A stretch of DNA of 64,000 bases from Ruminococcaceae bacterium YAD3003. GTDB taxonomy: Bacteria; Bacillota; Clostridia; Saccharofermentanales; Saccharofermentanaceae. The notes beneath the pieces are model-generated. The model worked only from the letters and a program-made list of their open reading frames with translations, did no database searches and was not told where the DNA came from. The stretch is taken from NCBI GenBank assembly GCA_900107185.1, contig FNPA01000007.1, positions 1-64,000 on the forward strand, written 5' to 3'. The translations under genes and the position numbers were made by a program. Shown one piece after another: positions 26,438-36,598 of the stretch; within the stretch, counting starts at the first letter, position 1, and each line of letters starts with the position of its first letter.

Positions 26438-29338
26438 TTACGACCTGTAAGTAGGCTTAGGTCCCAAATAAGAGTCCGGAACCTTAGATCCCTCTTCGCA
26501 GATAACGATCTTCTCCAAAACAAGATTAGGATCTATTGCGTGAATGTTCAGTTCATTTACACCTTCCTTAAGCTCAACCGTTACAACAGTCTTTCGAACG
26601 TTATCAAGAACGCCCTGGGACCAATAAGGGTTGCCATCACCTACTGCAAAGCCTTCAGGAATCATGTTGACCTTTTTAACCTTGCCGCCGTTGACGCTGA
26701 TACCGACGAGAATAGAAGGTTCGCGGCTGAACGGATTGCTCGGATTCGTAAATAACGTAACATCGTATTTGCCTGACTTAGGAACTGCGATCTTATACTC
26801 CAGATAAGGCGCATTCTTAACACCAAATACCTTTTCCTGCGGATAGGCCTTGATGGCATCCATTCCGCGGCTGTAATCGGGAATGATCCTAAATGAAGCA
26901 AAATCAGATGATGCAAAACACCTGCTGTAACCGTTTGCAGGAATTGAGATGTAATTCATTCCGAAAGCATTCTCTCTGACAGTCCTGTAATGAATATTGG
27001 CCTTGATGATATCTTCGCCAAAATCCTTACGGTCGACCCAGTGATAAATCTTATCACCCTTAAATGCGGAAGCCTTATTAAACGGAACCTTAACTACTGT
27101 GTAACTGTCACTCGAATGGATACAGAATTCAGCAGCATCTCCACGCCTGATCGCAGTACGGTCTATCTTAACCTTGAGTTCCATAAGTGTATAAGGTTTA
27201 ACCTCGCCCTGCTCTGCTGAAAAGCTGAGACCCTTGCAAGGATTTTCAACACTGAACTTTACCTTCTTACCGCATCCGGTACTAAGGAACAAAGATGCCT
27301 CGTCGCATGAAGGATCCAGGAATGCATCCATAAGGAGAACACGGCCTGTCCAATATTTTCCTTCGGTGCACTGAGTTGAACCTTTGACGCTGACAATGAG
27401 TCTTTCCTTGTTGCCGGGCTTAAATGTGCCGACAACAGGGTATTTACATTCCTCTTCACACCAGTTGTTGAAACCGATATGTTCTGACAATCCCATTCCA
27501 TACCACTTACCGCCGTGGATCTTGTGGAGTTCATCCACGATCTTTTCATCGAGATCAATACATTCGTTGATCTGTTTAGCGAGTGCCATTGCATATGTGC
27601 TGCCCATATCACAGAATGCGTGATTAAGAGTAGTGAGCAGCCACATTTTCTGAACGTTAAGATTAGCTGTCAGAGGGAGGTGAACGAGTTCATAGAAAGA
27701 GAACTTCGTATTGCCTTCGAGCTTATCGTAGAGCCTGTTGCACTTCTTTGTCAGGCGCTCGATTTCATCTAACAGATCGAATGTCTCATTGTAGTTAAAC
27801 GCATTGTAAATGCGGTCATTCATTGCCTCAGTTCTGCGTGCGGAAGTGATCCTTGTATAACCTCTTAAGAGCTCACAGATCGTGCGTTTATCAGAAGATG
27901 AAACCATCGGACCAAATACACTGTCAACAATGAGTTTCGTATACTCTGTAGCCGCATCCGGATTTGTTGTTCCCCAACGGTCGAAATCGTATGCGAGATC
28001 AAGGAAAAATGCGAGCGGATATTCGTTGCTGAAGATATCACCGACATTAACTATCCAAAGGTCCTGAATTCCGAAGTCGTATGCGGTAGTCATCTGCTCC
28101 CATGTTTTCGCGAGGTGGGATGTATTGAACCACTCGAAAGAAATCGGCAGTCCGTGGTAATCAAAATGATAGTACATTCCATAACCGCCCTTATGCTTAC
28201 GCATTGCAGGTGTCGGAACAGTACGAAGATTTCCGAAATTATCGTCGCAGAGCATCAGAGTTACACCATCAAGTTCAGGATCGCCCATGAGTCCGGGTGT
28301 CTTCTCATCGCCATAGAAATAAGGCTCAACTTCCTTATACAACGCGAGCATTCTCGGAACCGAATCGATATCCTCATTTACGTATTTGCGGATAAGTTTA
28401 TTCTGCGTTTTCAGCACCTTTCTGAGCAGGTCGATGTTATCTTTAAGCGTCGCTTCCTTGCCCATGATCGCGGTATCTGCTTCGCCGCGCATACCGACGG
28501 TAATTACATTCTCGAACTTACCGCTGCGCTTCAGACCGTCTTCCCAGAATCTTGTGATTCCCTTCTCGTTCGACAGGAAGTTCCATGCGTCACCATATAT
28601 GGATTTGGGGCCTCTCAAATGCTTATATTCTTCACCCTGTCTCAGGCACGGCTCGTGATGGCTCATTCCCATTACGACGCCTAATTCATCAGCGAGTTCT
28701 GCATTGGCAAGGCCCGGACCGTCATCAGGGAAGATCTCTGCCCACATTGCAGGCCAAAGATAGTTACCCTTTAGTCTTAATAACAGCTCGAAAACATGTT
28801 CATACATCTTCGCGTTAAAACCGCCGAAATTATGCATGCAGAAGTTACCGAATGCAGGCCACTCATCGTTAATGAAAAAGCCTCTGTACTTAACAGAAGG
28901 TTCCTTAGAGACCATGCAGTAATCAGATGGAATCTTGAACTCCTTCATTTTTGGAGGTTTAACATCGAGCCAGTCGATAAAAGGTGATACACCGAGCATC
29001 TCTGACAGTTTGAAAAGGCCGTAGATAGCGCCTCTCTTATCACTTCCGGTAATTACGAGACAGTTATCGATAACCTCGATTTTATATACTTCTCGCTTAC
29101 CTTTTATTTCTTCAATATCTACGCCAAGTTTTCCGATTAACTTGTCACCAGCTAAGCCGACAACTATGGGTGATTTGCATTTAATGGAAGAAGTAACTGA
29201 GGGTTCGTATCCGAATACAGCTTTTATGTCACCGGCAACTTTACAAGCGATCTTACGCACACCGCTTAATGTGTCCTTGCCACAAACCAGCTCAATATCT
29301 TTGTTCTTTAACTTGGCAGAAGAGATTATAAAATCCAT
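26438..29338 (-). CDS. GH115-family alpha-glucuronidase-like protein
   Basis: 966 residues from ATG 29338 (AAGGGG eight nt upstream; a TTG two codons earlier is less likely). The GH115 core is clear: VKYRGFFINDEWPAF, MWAEIFPDDGPGLANAEL, VVMGMSHHEPCLRQGEE, YHFDYHGLPISFEWFNTSHLAK (not all contiguous), and a C-terminal beta-rich domain. GH115 enzymes remove glucuronic or 4-O-methylglucuronic acid from xylan side chains. There is no signal peptide, so it should act inside the cell on imported xylo-oligosaccharides. The gene is 58 nt below the TrmH-type gene in a same-strand run with a sugar-binding GGDEF protein. Confidence 0.88.
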   Translation of the reverse strand: MDFIISSAKLKNKDIELVCGKDTLSGVRKIACKVAGDIKAVFGYEPSVTSSIKCKSPIVVGLAGDKLIGKLGVDIEEIKGKREVYKIEVIDNCLVITGSDKRGAIYGLFKLSEMLGVSPFIDWLDVKPPKMKEFKIPSDYCMVSKEPSVKYRGFFINDEWPAFGNFCMHNFGGFNAKMYEHVFELLLRLKGNYLWPAMWAEIFPDDGPGLANAELADELGVVMGMSHHEPCLRQGEEYKHLRGPKSIYGDAWNFLSNEKGITRFWEDGLKRSGKFENVITVGMRGEADTAIMGKEATLKDNIDLLRKVLKTQNKLIRKYVNEDIDSVPRMLALYKEVEPYFYGDEKTPGLMGDPELDGVTLMLCDDNFGNLRTVPTPAMRKHKGGYGMYYHFDYHGLPISFEWFNTSHLAKTWEQMTTAYDFGIQDLWIVNVGDIFSNEYPLAFFLDLAYDFDRWGTTNPDAATEYTKLIVDSVFGPMVSSSDKRTICELLRGYTRITSARRTEAMNDRIYNAFNYNETFDLLDEIERLTKKCNRLYDKLEGNTKFSFYELVHLPLTANLNVQKMWLLTTLNHAFCDMGSTYAMALAKQINECIDLDEKIVDELHKIHGGKWYGMGLSEHIGFNNWCEEECKYPVVGTFKPGNKERLIVSVKGSTQCTEGKYWTGRVLLMDAFLDPSCDEASLFLSTGCGKKVKFSVENPCKGLSFSAEQGEVKPYTLMELKVKIDRTAIRRGDAAEFCIHSSDSYTVVKVPFNKASAFKGDKIYHWVDRKDFGEDIIKANIHYRTVRENAFGMNYISIPANGYSRCFASSDFASFRIIPDYSRGMDAIKAYPQEKVFGVKNAPYLEYKIAVPKSGKYDVTLFTNPSNPFSREPSILVGISVNGGKVKKVNMIPEGFAVGDGNPYWSQGVLDNVRKTVVTVELKEGVNELNIHAIDPNLVLEKIVICEEGSKVPDSYLGPKPTYRS

Positions 29339-29396
29339 AAGCAAATCCCCTTATATGCAACTTCCATACAAGCATACAACACTTTGCTTAAAAATG

Positions 29397-30242
29397 CTAT
29401 TTCATTAATTCCCAAAAACTGATAGCGCTGGCAGCAGCGACATTTAATGAGTCAACGCCGTGGTACATAGGGATCATTACACGGTAATCGCAGGCAGCGA
29501 TCACTTCCTTTGGTAATCCCGTGCCTTCCGTTCCCATGATGACAGCGAGCTTCTCATTTGCTCTGATCTCATCATTATCAACACTCGTCGAATCTTCTGT
29601 TAAAGCCATTGCGACAGTCTTAAATCCGTTCTTCTGAAGTGTCTTAATTAAATTTAAACTTTCTGATTCTTCCCTGGTCGCTTTCGCCCATGGCATCTGG
29701 AAAACCGTTCCCATGCTCACTCTTGCTGAACGTCTGGTAAACGGATCTACGGATGCTGCCGTAAGGAGCGCGCCATCCATACCGAGCGCAGCTGCACAAC
29801 GGATTATCGCACCGACATTGGTGGGATTAACTACATCAAATAAAACGGTTATGCGTCTTTTGTCCTGACAAAAATCTTCCACCGTGACATCCGGTCTTCT
29901 TCTGAGGATCATCCAGAGTCCTCTGACCAACGCATAACCCGTTAGATTGATAACAACTTCTTTTTTCGCTGTATAGACTGGAATCGAATCAAGTTTTTCT
30001 TTGCCCCATAGCTTTTCTATGCATTCAAAAACAGGACCCGCCTCAACCTCTATTCTGCTCGTTTCTACCAGCATCGAGATGGGCTCATATCCTGCCTCCA
30101 GCGCGCGGAGAATTACATTTCCGCTCTCTGCCAGAAATATTCCGGGTTCGGGTTTATAGTAGTTATACAGTGCAGAGTCTGATACTCTGGCAAACACATC
30201 CAGTTCGGGTGCATTTATATCAGTGATTTCAATCAGGTTCAT
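29397..30242 (-). CDS. TrmH/SpoU-family RNA 2'-O-methyltransferase
   Basis: 281 residues. An N-terminal helical domain (about 1-110) is followed by the SPOUT knot with motifs NPTNVGAIIRCAAALGM, IMGTEGTGLP and IPMYHGVDSLNVAAA, which carry the catalytic Asn/Arg and SAM-binding loops. The target, rRNA or tRNA, is not readable. It lies nine nt below the GGDEF gene and so probably shares its message, although a functional link is unclear. Confidence 0.88.
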   Translation of the reverse strand: MNLIEITDINAPELDVFARVSDSALYNYYKPEPGIFLAESGNVILRALEAGYEPISMLVETSRIEVEAGPVFECIEKLWGKEKLDSIPVYTAKKEVVINLTGYALVRGLWMILRRRPDVTVEDFCQDKRRITVLFDVVNPTNVGAIIRCAAALGMDGALLTAASVDPFTRRSARVSMGTVFQMPWAKATREESESLNLIKTLQKNGFKTVAMALTEDSTSVDNDEIRANEKLAVIMGTEGTGLPKEVIAACDYRVMIPMYHGVDSLNVAAASAISFWELMK

Positions 30243-30251
30243 TTATTCCTA

Positions 30252-32150
30252 TTATTTTCCTTTTTTCGCTGCCTTGTCTCTGTACATCTCATCATCAGCT
30301 CGCTTGTTTACATCCGTAACAGAAGCATCTGTCTCAGGATTGAAGACAGACATTCCGCAAGCAACTGACACATAATCAGCAGGCAAAGGCATAGTATCTG
30401 AATAAGGACTCAGCTGTTCATTGAATTTAGCTAACAGTTCATCACGCATATCATAATCCTCACCGCTCAGAACAGCAACAAATTCATCTCCGCCCATTCT
30501 AAATACAGGACTGTGTTTGAATACATTGCAAATGAGATGACATGATCTGATCAGATACTCATCACCGGCTTCGTGACCCTCAGTATCGTTTATCAGCTTC
30601 AGATTATTTACATCGAACATAACAACAGCAAATTTCAAATCCTCATCGGAATTGATAAGTGATTGCAGATGCTTTTCTTTATCTTCGAAAGCCATACGGT
30701 TACTTACTTTGGTAAGTGGATCGCGTCTCATAATATCCAACAGTCTCTTATTCATGAGATCCAATGTAACTGCATGACTGAATTTATCGATTACAAGACT
30801 CATTCGGTTCTCATAAATATGAAGGAAACGGTTCGGGATACTCTCGAGGCAATCTCTGAATACGATATATCCGTATGCGGCATCCGCTTCGTGAAGAGGC
30901 AGGAATGCATACATATGATTCTCGCCGTCATCCTTATAACCCGGAATCAGTTCGCGTGAATCAATCGATTCACCATCGAAATGTACACCGTTCTCAGTAG
31001 AATAGAGCACTTCAACTTTTCTGCTGTATTTATCAGTATTTAGCTTTACGCTCGAATCATATATCGACAAACCGAAATTAGGTTCCAACAACACATGGAA
31101 AGAGTCGCCTTCGTATGTGTGATTCTCAGTCAGAAGATTATTCAGTTTATCTTTGAAATCCTGATATGAACCGCAGGCCAAAACCGTAGAATCTATCATG
31201 TCGAGCTTACGGTTGAAATACGTTGTTTTAGCACGGTTAGCAACCGCCTCTCGTCCTAACCGTCTTCTTAATTTGTCACTGTTTCTGAACTCATAACAGC
31301 CGCAGCTCTCGCCGGGAATAAACTTACAGTTAATTATCTTACTGCTTCCCTTGTCTGCTCCTTCTGCCAGTTCTTTCAAAAGTTCCACACAAGCTTCGCC
31401 CATCTCGGAAAAGCACTGGTCAACTGAAGCTATTGAAGGATCAAAAGCCTTGCTCTCATCCAGATAATCATATCCGGTTACGAGAACATCGCCCGGCACT
31501 TCAACACCGACATTGGTAAGTGATAAACAGGTTTCCATGGCAAGGCCGTCATTCGCACAAATAAACGCATCCGGAAGAGGTCTGCCCTCATCAGACATCT
31601 CATTTATATGCTTCGTAACAACGGCGTTTTCCCAATTCGTATAATAGACTTCAACCAGGTCTTCTTCGCAATTATTCTCTCTTAAATAGTCCTGAACGGC
31701 CTTGAGTCTCTGATTGGAATCGTGAGAGTCTTTAGTTCCGGCAAAGAATACGATCCTCCTTACACCATGTTCTTTGCGCAAATGCTCACAAAGAGTAATG
31801 GTAGCCTGATAGCCGTCAGAACCGACAAAACCGACATTCTCATGTCTGCCTCCCTGCATTACCAACGGAATACCTGCTTCGTTACATCTGTCGATCAGCT
31901 GTTGTTTCCTGTCCGGGAAATCAAGACCGCTGCCAAAAATCACGGCACCGTCAAAATCGTGAAGATCAGGGAGATTAAATATATTCATTTCACCCTGCTT
32001 AACAGCATCGGAATCAAGATAAGTCGGATAGCAAATAAACAGGAAAATATCTGCGTTCTCATCATTAAGAGCTCCCATCATGCCTGATAGGAACTGAGAT
32101 AATATCTCACCGCACCACCCTGTCGTAAATACTGCTATCTTTTTCTTCAT
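30252..32150 (-). CDS. Cytosolic LacI-type sugar-binding protein fused to a diguanylate cyclase (GGDEF)
   Basis: 632 residues with no membrane segment. Residues ~1-285 resemble the sugar-binding core of LacI-family regulators (FDGAVIFGSG, DAFICANDGLAMETCLSL, GDVLVTGYDYLDES) but lack a helix-turn-helix. A middle ~340-450 region is GAF-like by position and pattern. Residues ~455-632 form the GGDEF domain: DPLTKVSNRMAFEDKEKHL, then the intact GGDEF at 553-557. The RxxD inhibitory motif expected just before it is absent (KHSP), suggesting no product inhibition. It probably makes cyclic-di-GMP in response to a sugar. The location next to GH115 and GH31 fits carbohydrate sensing. Confidence 0.88.
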   Translation of the reverse strand: MKKKIAVFTTGWCGEILSQFLSGMMGALNDENADIFLFICYPTYLDSDAVKQGEMNIFNLPDLHDFDGAVIFGSGLDFPDRKQQLIDRCNEAGIPLVMQGGRHENVGFVGSDGYQATITLCEHLRKEHGVRRIVFFAGTKDSHDSNQRLKAVQDYLRENNCEEDLVEVYYTNWENAVVTKHINEMSDEGRPLPDAFICANDGLAMETCLSLTNVGVEVPGDVLVTGYDYLDESKAFDPSIASVDQCFSEMGEACVELLKELAEGADKGSSKIINCKFIPGESCGCYEFRNSDKLRRRLGREAVANRAKTTYFNRKLDMIDSTVLACGSYQDFKDKLNNLLTENHTYEGDSFHVLLEPNFGLSIYDSSVKLNTDKYSRKVEVLYSTENGVHFDGESIDSRELIPGYKDDGENHMYAFLPLHEADAAYGYIVFRDCLESIPNRFLHIYENRMSLVIDKFSHAVTLDLMNKRLLDIMRRDPLTKVSNRMAFEDKEKHLQSLINSDEDLKFAVVMFDVNNLKLINDTEGHEAGDEYLIRSCHLICNVFKHSPVFRMGGDEFVAVLSGEDYDMRDELLAKFNEQLSPYSDTMPLPADYVSVACGMSVFNPETDASVTDVNKRADDEMYRDKAAKKGK

Positions 32151-32265
32151 AATAAACTCCGGCCGAAGTTGTATTTATATATTGAATTATAGCGTTGTAA
32201 TATAATCCTTTCTTGTCTCTAAATGAAAACAATTCATCAACAATAAGGATAACTCTGCCTGAGAA

Positions 32266-34275
32266 TTACCGTTCAGATCTCTCCCTGATATAAACAGGCA
32301 TTTCCATGTACCCGCGCTTTTCTCTGAAGAAACGTCCATGTTCCAGAACTCTTCTGTCAGTTCCGTCTACAGATTCCCAAACTCCTTCTGGCAGATAGAA
32401 TTCAACCATTCCATCCGTAGAAAAAACAGGTGCAACAAGTATATCTGACCCGAGCATATATTGCTTATCCAAAAATGCACAGACAGGATCATCCTGGAAT
32501 TCCAGAACCATCGGGCGCATTACTGGTATTCCCATTTTTTCTGCCTGCGCTCTGGCTGAATCGATATACGGCATCAGAGATTTCTTGAGTTCAGTATAGT
32601 ATCTCAGCACATCAACAGATTCCTCATCATAATTCCACGGCACGCGGTAAGATGAGCTGCCGTGAAGTCTGCTGTGGGAACTCAAGAGTCCAAAAGCCGC
32701 CCAACGCTTATAAACATCCGGTGTGGACTTATCTTCGAATCCTCCGATATCGTGACTCCAATAAGAGAACCCTGAGAGCATGAGAGACAATCCGCCTCTT
32801 ATAGTCTGTTCCATCGAGGGATAATCAGAATGGCAGTCACCGCCCCAATGGACAGGGAACTTTTGGCCGCCAGCAGTTGCGCTCCTGGCAAACAGAACAG
32901 CCTCGCCCGCACCCTTTTCTCTCTCGAGCAGCTCGAAAACGATCTTGTTGTAAATATACGAATAGAAATTATGCATTCTCAAAGGGTCAGAACCGTCAGC
33001 CCAGACGATATCTTCCACAGGTATCCTCTCGCCGAAATCGGTCTTGAAACAATCGACACCCATATCAAGCAAAGCCTTAAGCTTTCCGCAATACCAGTTG
33101 GCAGCTTCTGCTGAAGTGAAATCCACTATACCCATTCCGGCCTGCCAGAGATCTGTTTGCCAGATGCTGCCGTCAGTCCTCCTGATGAGATATCCGTTCT
33201 TTGCTGCCTCATCGAACAATTCGGATTCCTGTGCAATATAAGGATTGATCCATACGCACACATGAAGACCTCTGTCGTGAAGCTTACTGATAAGTCCCTT
33301 AGGATCAGGGAAGCTGTCACTGTCCCATAAGAAGTTGCACCAATGACTGTCCTTCATCCAGAAACAGTCAAAATGGAATACTGATAACTCTATTCCTCTT
33401 TCTTTCATTCCATCAACAAAAGACAGAACGGTTTTCTCATCGTAATCGGTGGTAAATGAAGTAGACAACCAGAGTCCGAATGACCAGTCAGGGAGCTTCG
33501 GAACACGACCTGTGATGCCCGTGTACAAAGAGACAACATCCTTCATCGATTCTCCTGCAAACAGGAAGTAATCGAGGCACTGGCCTCTTACAGAGAACTG
33601 TACTTTTGATACATTCTCAGATGCCACTTCAAAATTGATCTCTTCAGTATGATTTACGAATACACCAAGGTTCTTATCCGTGATGTAGAACGGAATATTC
33701 TTATACGACTGCTCAGTAAATGTTCCGCCATCTTTGTTGATGATGTCGATGCTCTGGCCGTTCTTTATAAAGTTTCCAAAGCGCTCGCCAAGACCATATA
33801 CGTGTTCACCTACCTGAAGGCTTAACTGTTCTCTCATAAATGAGCCGTGGGCACCGTCTATATACGCCAGTGCGCCCTCACATGAAGCAGTAATTACTTT
33901 TCCGTTTCTCGTGAGAACATAACCGTAGTTATCCTTATTGATCGTAAGAACACTATCGCCACTTTTTATAACAACACTCTTATCGTCTTCTGATGTATCC
34001 AGAGCAATATTACTTTCGAAAAGATCGAAATAAGAAGGAGCCAGAGAATTGTCGCCTTTGAAATGATATGTCTTGATCCTGAATACATTTGGTGCCGGTG
34101 AAGTTATCTCAACAGTTACGTACGGGCCTGAAAGAGTCTGTCCCTTTACAGAAATATGAAACGTGGGATTTGTAAGTGTTACCCTGTCCTTATCTTTTCT
34201 TACGAACCTGACTTCACAGGCAGGATGAATATCAAAGCCTTCCGCTATTTTCCACGCTCCATCTGTAAATATCAT
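32266..34275 (-). CDS. GH31 alpha-xylosidase (YicI-like)
   Basis: 669 residues. The GH31 nucleophile motif reads CFKTDFGERIP (Asp in KTDFGE, as in YicI-type alpha-xylosidases), and the acid/base region is HWGGDCHSDY. Upstream LWDSDSFPDPKGLISKLHDRG matches the barrel's substrate region, and the C-terminal SDILVAPVFS fits the family. No signal peptide is present, so it likely acts on imported isoprimeverose-type xyloglucan pieces. An alpha-glucosidase activity is the main alternative, but the KTDFGERIP form favours xylose. Confidence 0.88.
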   Translation of the reverse strand: MIFTDGAWKIAEGFDIHPACEVRFVRKDKDRVTLTNPTFHISVKGQTLSGPYVTVEITSPAPNVFRIKTYHFKGDNSLAPSYFDLFESNIALDTSEDDKSVVIKSGDSVLTINKDNYGYVLTRNGKVITASCEGALAYIDGAHGSFMREQLSLQVGEHVYGLGERFGNFIKNGQSIDIINKDGGTFTEQSYKNIPFYITDKNLGVFVNHTEEINFEVASENVSKVQFSVRGQCLDYFLFAGESMKDVVSLYTGITGRVPKLPDWSFGLWLSTSFTTDYDEKTVLSFVDGMKERGIELSVFHFDCFWMKDSHWCNFLWDSDSFPDPKGLISKLHDRGLHVCVWINPYIAQESELFDEAAKNGYLIRRTDGSIWQTDLWQAGMGIVDFTSAEAANWYCGKLKALLDMGVDCFKTDFGERIPVEDIVWADGSDPLRMHNFYSYIYNKIVFELLEREKGAGEAVLFARSATAGGQKFPVHWGGDCHSDYPSMEQTIRGGLSLMLSGFSYWSHDIGGFEDKSTPDVYKRWAAFGLLSSHSRLHGSSSYRVPWNYDEESVDVLRYYTELKKSLMPYIDSARAQAEKMGIPVMRPMVLEFQDDPVCAFLDKQYMLGSDILVAPVFSTDGMVEFYLPEGVWESVDGTDRRVLEHGRFFREKRGYMEMPVYIRERSER

Positions 34276-34344
34276 AAGGTTTCCTCCGACAGGATCATTA
34301 ATAACCGAACACCAAATAACAGTTACATATTAGCACAAACAGGG

Positions 34345-35232
34345 TTATGCGTTGACCTTTCTGCTCCTGTCTGTGATGAGAATAACGACCGCAACAACGA
34401 TTACAGGAATAACCGGTATGAGCGTAAATGCCGCAGGTCCCAAAAGAGAATCCTGGACGTTTGATAAAAGCATAACAGGCATAGCAGCTGCATTCATAGC
34501 CGCATGAGCAATGGAAGGAACAATGATTGAACCGGTCTTCTCATAGAGCCAGTCAATGAGAACGCCATATGCCATAAGAGCAACGCAGATCATTACAGGT
34601 CCTAAGAAGGGGAATCCGGGATATCCGTTACCGTAGAAATAGTTGCCGATAAGGATCAAAGGCCAGTGCCATACACCCCAAAGGATTCCTCCGATAATTC
34701 TTCCCAAAGTCTTACCGAGGCGCTCCTTAAGGAACGGATACAAAACGCCTCTCCATCCTGCCTCCTCACCGAAGCTCGGAAGTATCTGTGAGATCGGAAT
34801 TACCGTAAGTGACATTACAGCCATTGCGATAGTAAATGCCATAGGGTCAATGGAAGAATAATCAATTATTGAGGATAACTCTGAAGGGAGCTGGGATAAG
34901 TAAGCATCGAACCCGGGCCTGAACGCATCAGGGAAGAACATGAAATAGATTGCCGTTCCGATCCATGTGAGGATCTGAGGTATAACGAGAGCCACCGGAA
35001 TAAGACCGATCTTATGAGGCTTGAAACCGAGCTTTTTAAATCCCGATCCGGAAACGATTACAGCAACCGCGGGAATACAGACAGCTACCACCCTGAACAA
35101 AAGCATAAATGCCAGAGTGTTACCTTTATTAAGCATTACTCCGGCGAGGCAGAGCGGAATCATGGCAGCGCCAAAAGCTACAGCCATGAATATGATGAAT
35201 TTCTTTGTTGAAATGTTTTTAGGGTCAATCAT
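34345..35232 (-). CDS. CPBP-family intramembrane metalloprotease
   Basis: 295 residues from ATG 35232 (GGAGG eight nt upstream). Several transmembrane helices are visible. The CPBP/Abi signature is EEAGWRGVLYPFL (E-E-x-x-x-R) and the later GILWGVWHWPLIL and SIVPSIAHAAMNA motifs with conserved His. These are membrane proteases related to CAAX endopeptidases, sometimes tied to bacteriocin self-immunity. No bacteriocin gene is seen nearby. Confidence 0.88.
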   Translation of the reverse strand: MIDPKNISTKKFIIFMAVAFGAAMIPLCLAGVMLNKGNTLAFMLLFRVVAVCIPAVAVIVSGSGFKKLGFKPHKIGLIPVALVIPQILTWIGTAIYFMFFPDAFRPGFDAYLSQLPSELSSIIDYSSIDPMAFTIAMAVMSLTVIPISQILPSFGEEAGWRGVLYPFLKERLGKTLGRIIGGILWGVWHWPLILIGNYFYGNGYPGFPFLGPVMICVALMAYGVLIDWLYEKTGSIIVPSIAHAAMNAAAMPVMLLSNVQDSLLGPAAFTLIPVIPVIVVAVVILITDRSRKVNA

Positions 35233-35371
35233 GTGAAATGCCTCCATTGTTTTGATGACCAGAGATTAGCGTTTCCGGAACATCAAAAGAAGGACACAAA
35301 CAGACCAAATGCCCGAATTCAGGGATGGGACACAGTGTGTCCCACCGTAAAACGGGCTGTAAATCGCACTC

Positions 35372-36598
35372 TCAGCTTACATGAGCGTCCATCTCGATTT
35401 GTTTTACCTGACCGTCAGAAATAATAACCGAATACACTATGGCATCTGATTTATAGGTAGTACGCAGCATTGATGGAATTGTTATCCAGCGGCCATCATA
35501 CGGATAAGAAAATTTTTCCTTTCTATGCTGGACAAAGAACTGGGTATGCGTCATCGGATCACCATTCTCATCCCAGTTAGGATCATATTCTTTTCCGTAC
35601 TTACGGTATTCGCTGTAATTAAACACTTTGCAGTCTTCAGCTAAAGGCAATTCGATGATCACATAATCTTCTACCCAAAACTGAAAATCATAGATTACGT
35701 GAACTATATCTGTATCACCTCTGACTGTTCGATATCTTCTCAATGCAATTTCCTGATCAAATTTATAGGTAGGCGAAGTAATCACAATACCGTAAGTCTG
35801 GTCTTCATACTCAACCTTATCTACTGTTTTAATAAAATCTTTAAAACCGATAGGTTCGTTAGGTCCCACCTGGTTAATTACATAATCGTAATCAAGGATT
35901 ACGGGCTTACCAATCTTAAGTAAAACTCTGGTCCCGTCGTCAGTTAAACCGATTATCTCGCCGAAATACTCACCATCTTCTATTGAATCAACATAAGGTG
36001 TATAGGGATTATCAGTAACACCGTCTTCTGTAAATTCTTTATGCATCAGATATGTAGTGTCTACCAGGCAGGGCAATCGTTTGATTTCTTCATAGGGAAG
36101 GGCACCGCTTGTACTTACCTTAAGATCACCCGGATTGCTGTCTAATACAACCAGTTCACCATTTGAGACCGCATAACAGGTTGTAAAGACTCCCTTAACA
36201 GTCATGAGCACAAAATAGTAAGTCTCTGTATTACGGTCTTTCGCTGCGCCAATAGCATATTTATATGCACCCGGTTCAGTCTCTTCGACTTCGTCGATCT
36301 TTTTCATGAACAAATCATATTGTTCTGTATTCAGTCCATATTGATTGCTGACAGCTCCATTAACAGAGGTCAAACCAAAATCTGTCTCAACAGTTGTTTC
36401 CGTACTGTTGTCAGTATCATCATCCCAGTAATCTTCGCATACAGTAGTATCGCCCATATACTCGACAGTATGATCTTCAGAATCGTCATTAGTTACACGA
36501 TTCAAGTCACATCCGCCGATCAGAGTCGTCGCAGCAAGCAAAGCCGCGCCTACAGCATATTTAGGGATTTTTGTTCCGTGTTTACTCTCTACCTTCAT
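35372..36598 (-). CDS. Acidic lipoprotein of unknown function
   Basis: 408 residues from ATG 36598 (GGGGGAT eight nt upstream; the open frame to 36634 is not used). The lipobox is LIGGC, followed by an acidic DDSEDHTVEYMGDTTVCEDYWDDD linker. The mature part is mixed alpha/beta without known motifs, with a beta-rich C-terminus (YSVIISDGQVKQIEMDAHVS). Function unknown. The promoter region is shared with the divergent MFS gene. Confidence 0.65.
   Translation of the reverse strand: MKVESKHGTKIPKYAVGAALLAATTLIGGCDLNRVTNDDSEDHTVEYMGDTTVCEDYWDDDTDNSTETTVETDFGLTSVNGAVSNQYGLNTEQYDLFMKKIDEVEETEPGAYKYAIGAAKDRNTETYYFVLMTVKGVFTTCYAVSNGELVVLDSNPGDLKVSTSGALPYEEIKRLPCLVDTTYLMHKEFTEDGVTDNPYTPYVDSIEDGEYFGEIIGLTDDGTRVLLKIGKPVILDYDYVINQVGPNEPIGFKDFIKTVDKVEYEDQTYGIVITSPTYKFDQEIALRRYRTVRGDTDIVHVIYDFQFWVEDYVIIELPLAEDCKVFNYSEYRKYGKEYDPNWDENGDPMTHTQFFVQHRKEKFSYPYDGRWITIPSMLRTTYKSDAIVYSVIISDGQVKQIEMDAHVS

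Noticed and set aside
28115-28684. 189-codon plus-strand frame
   Set aside because: It lies wholly within the well-supported GH115 gene on the other strand and shows no motif.
30252-32150. LacI-type transcription repressor
   Set aside because: The ligand-binding part is clear but no helix-turn-helix precedes it and a GGDEF domain follows.
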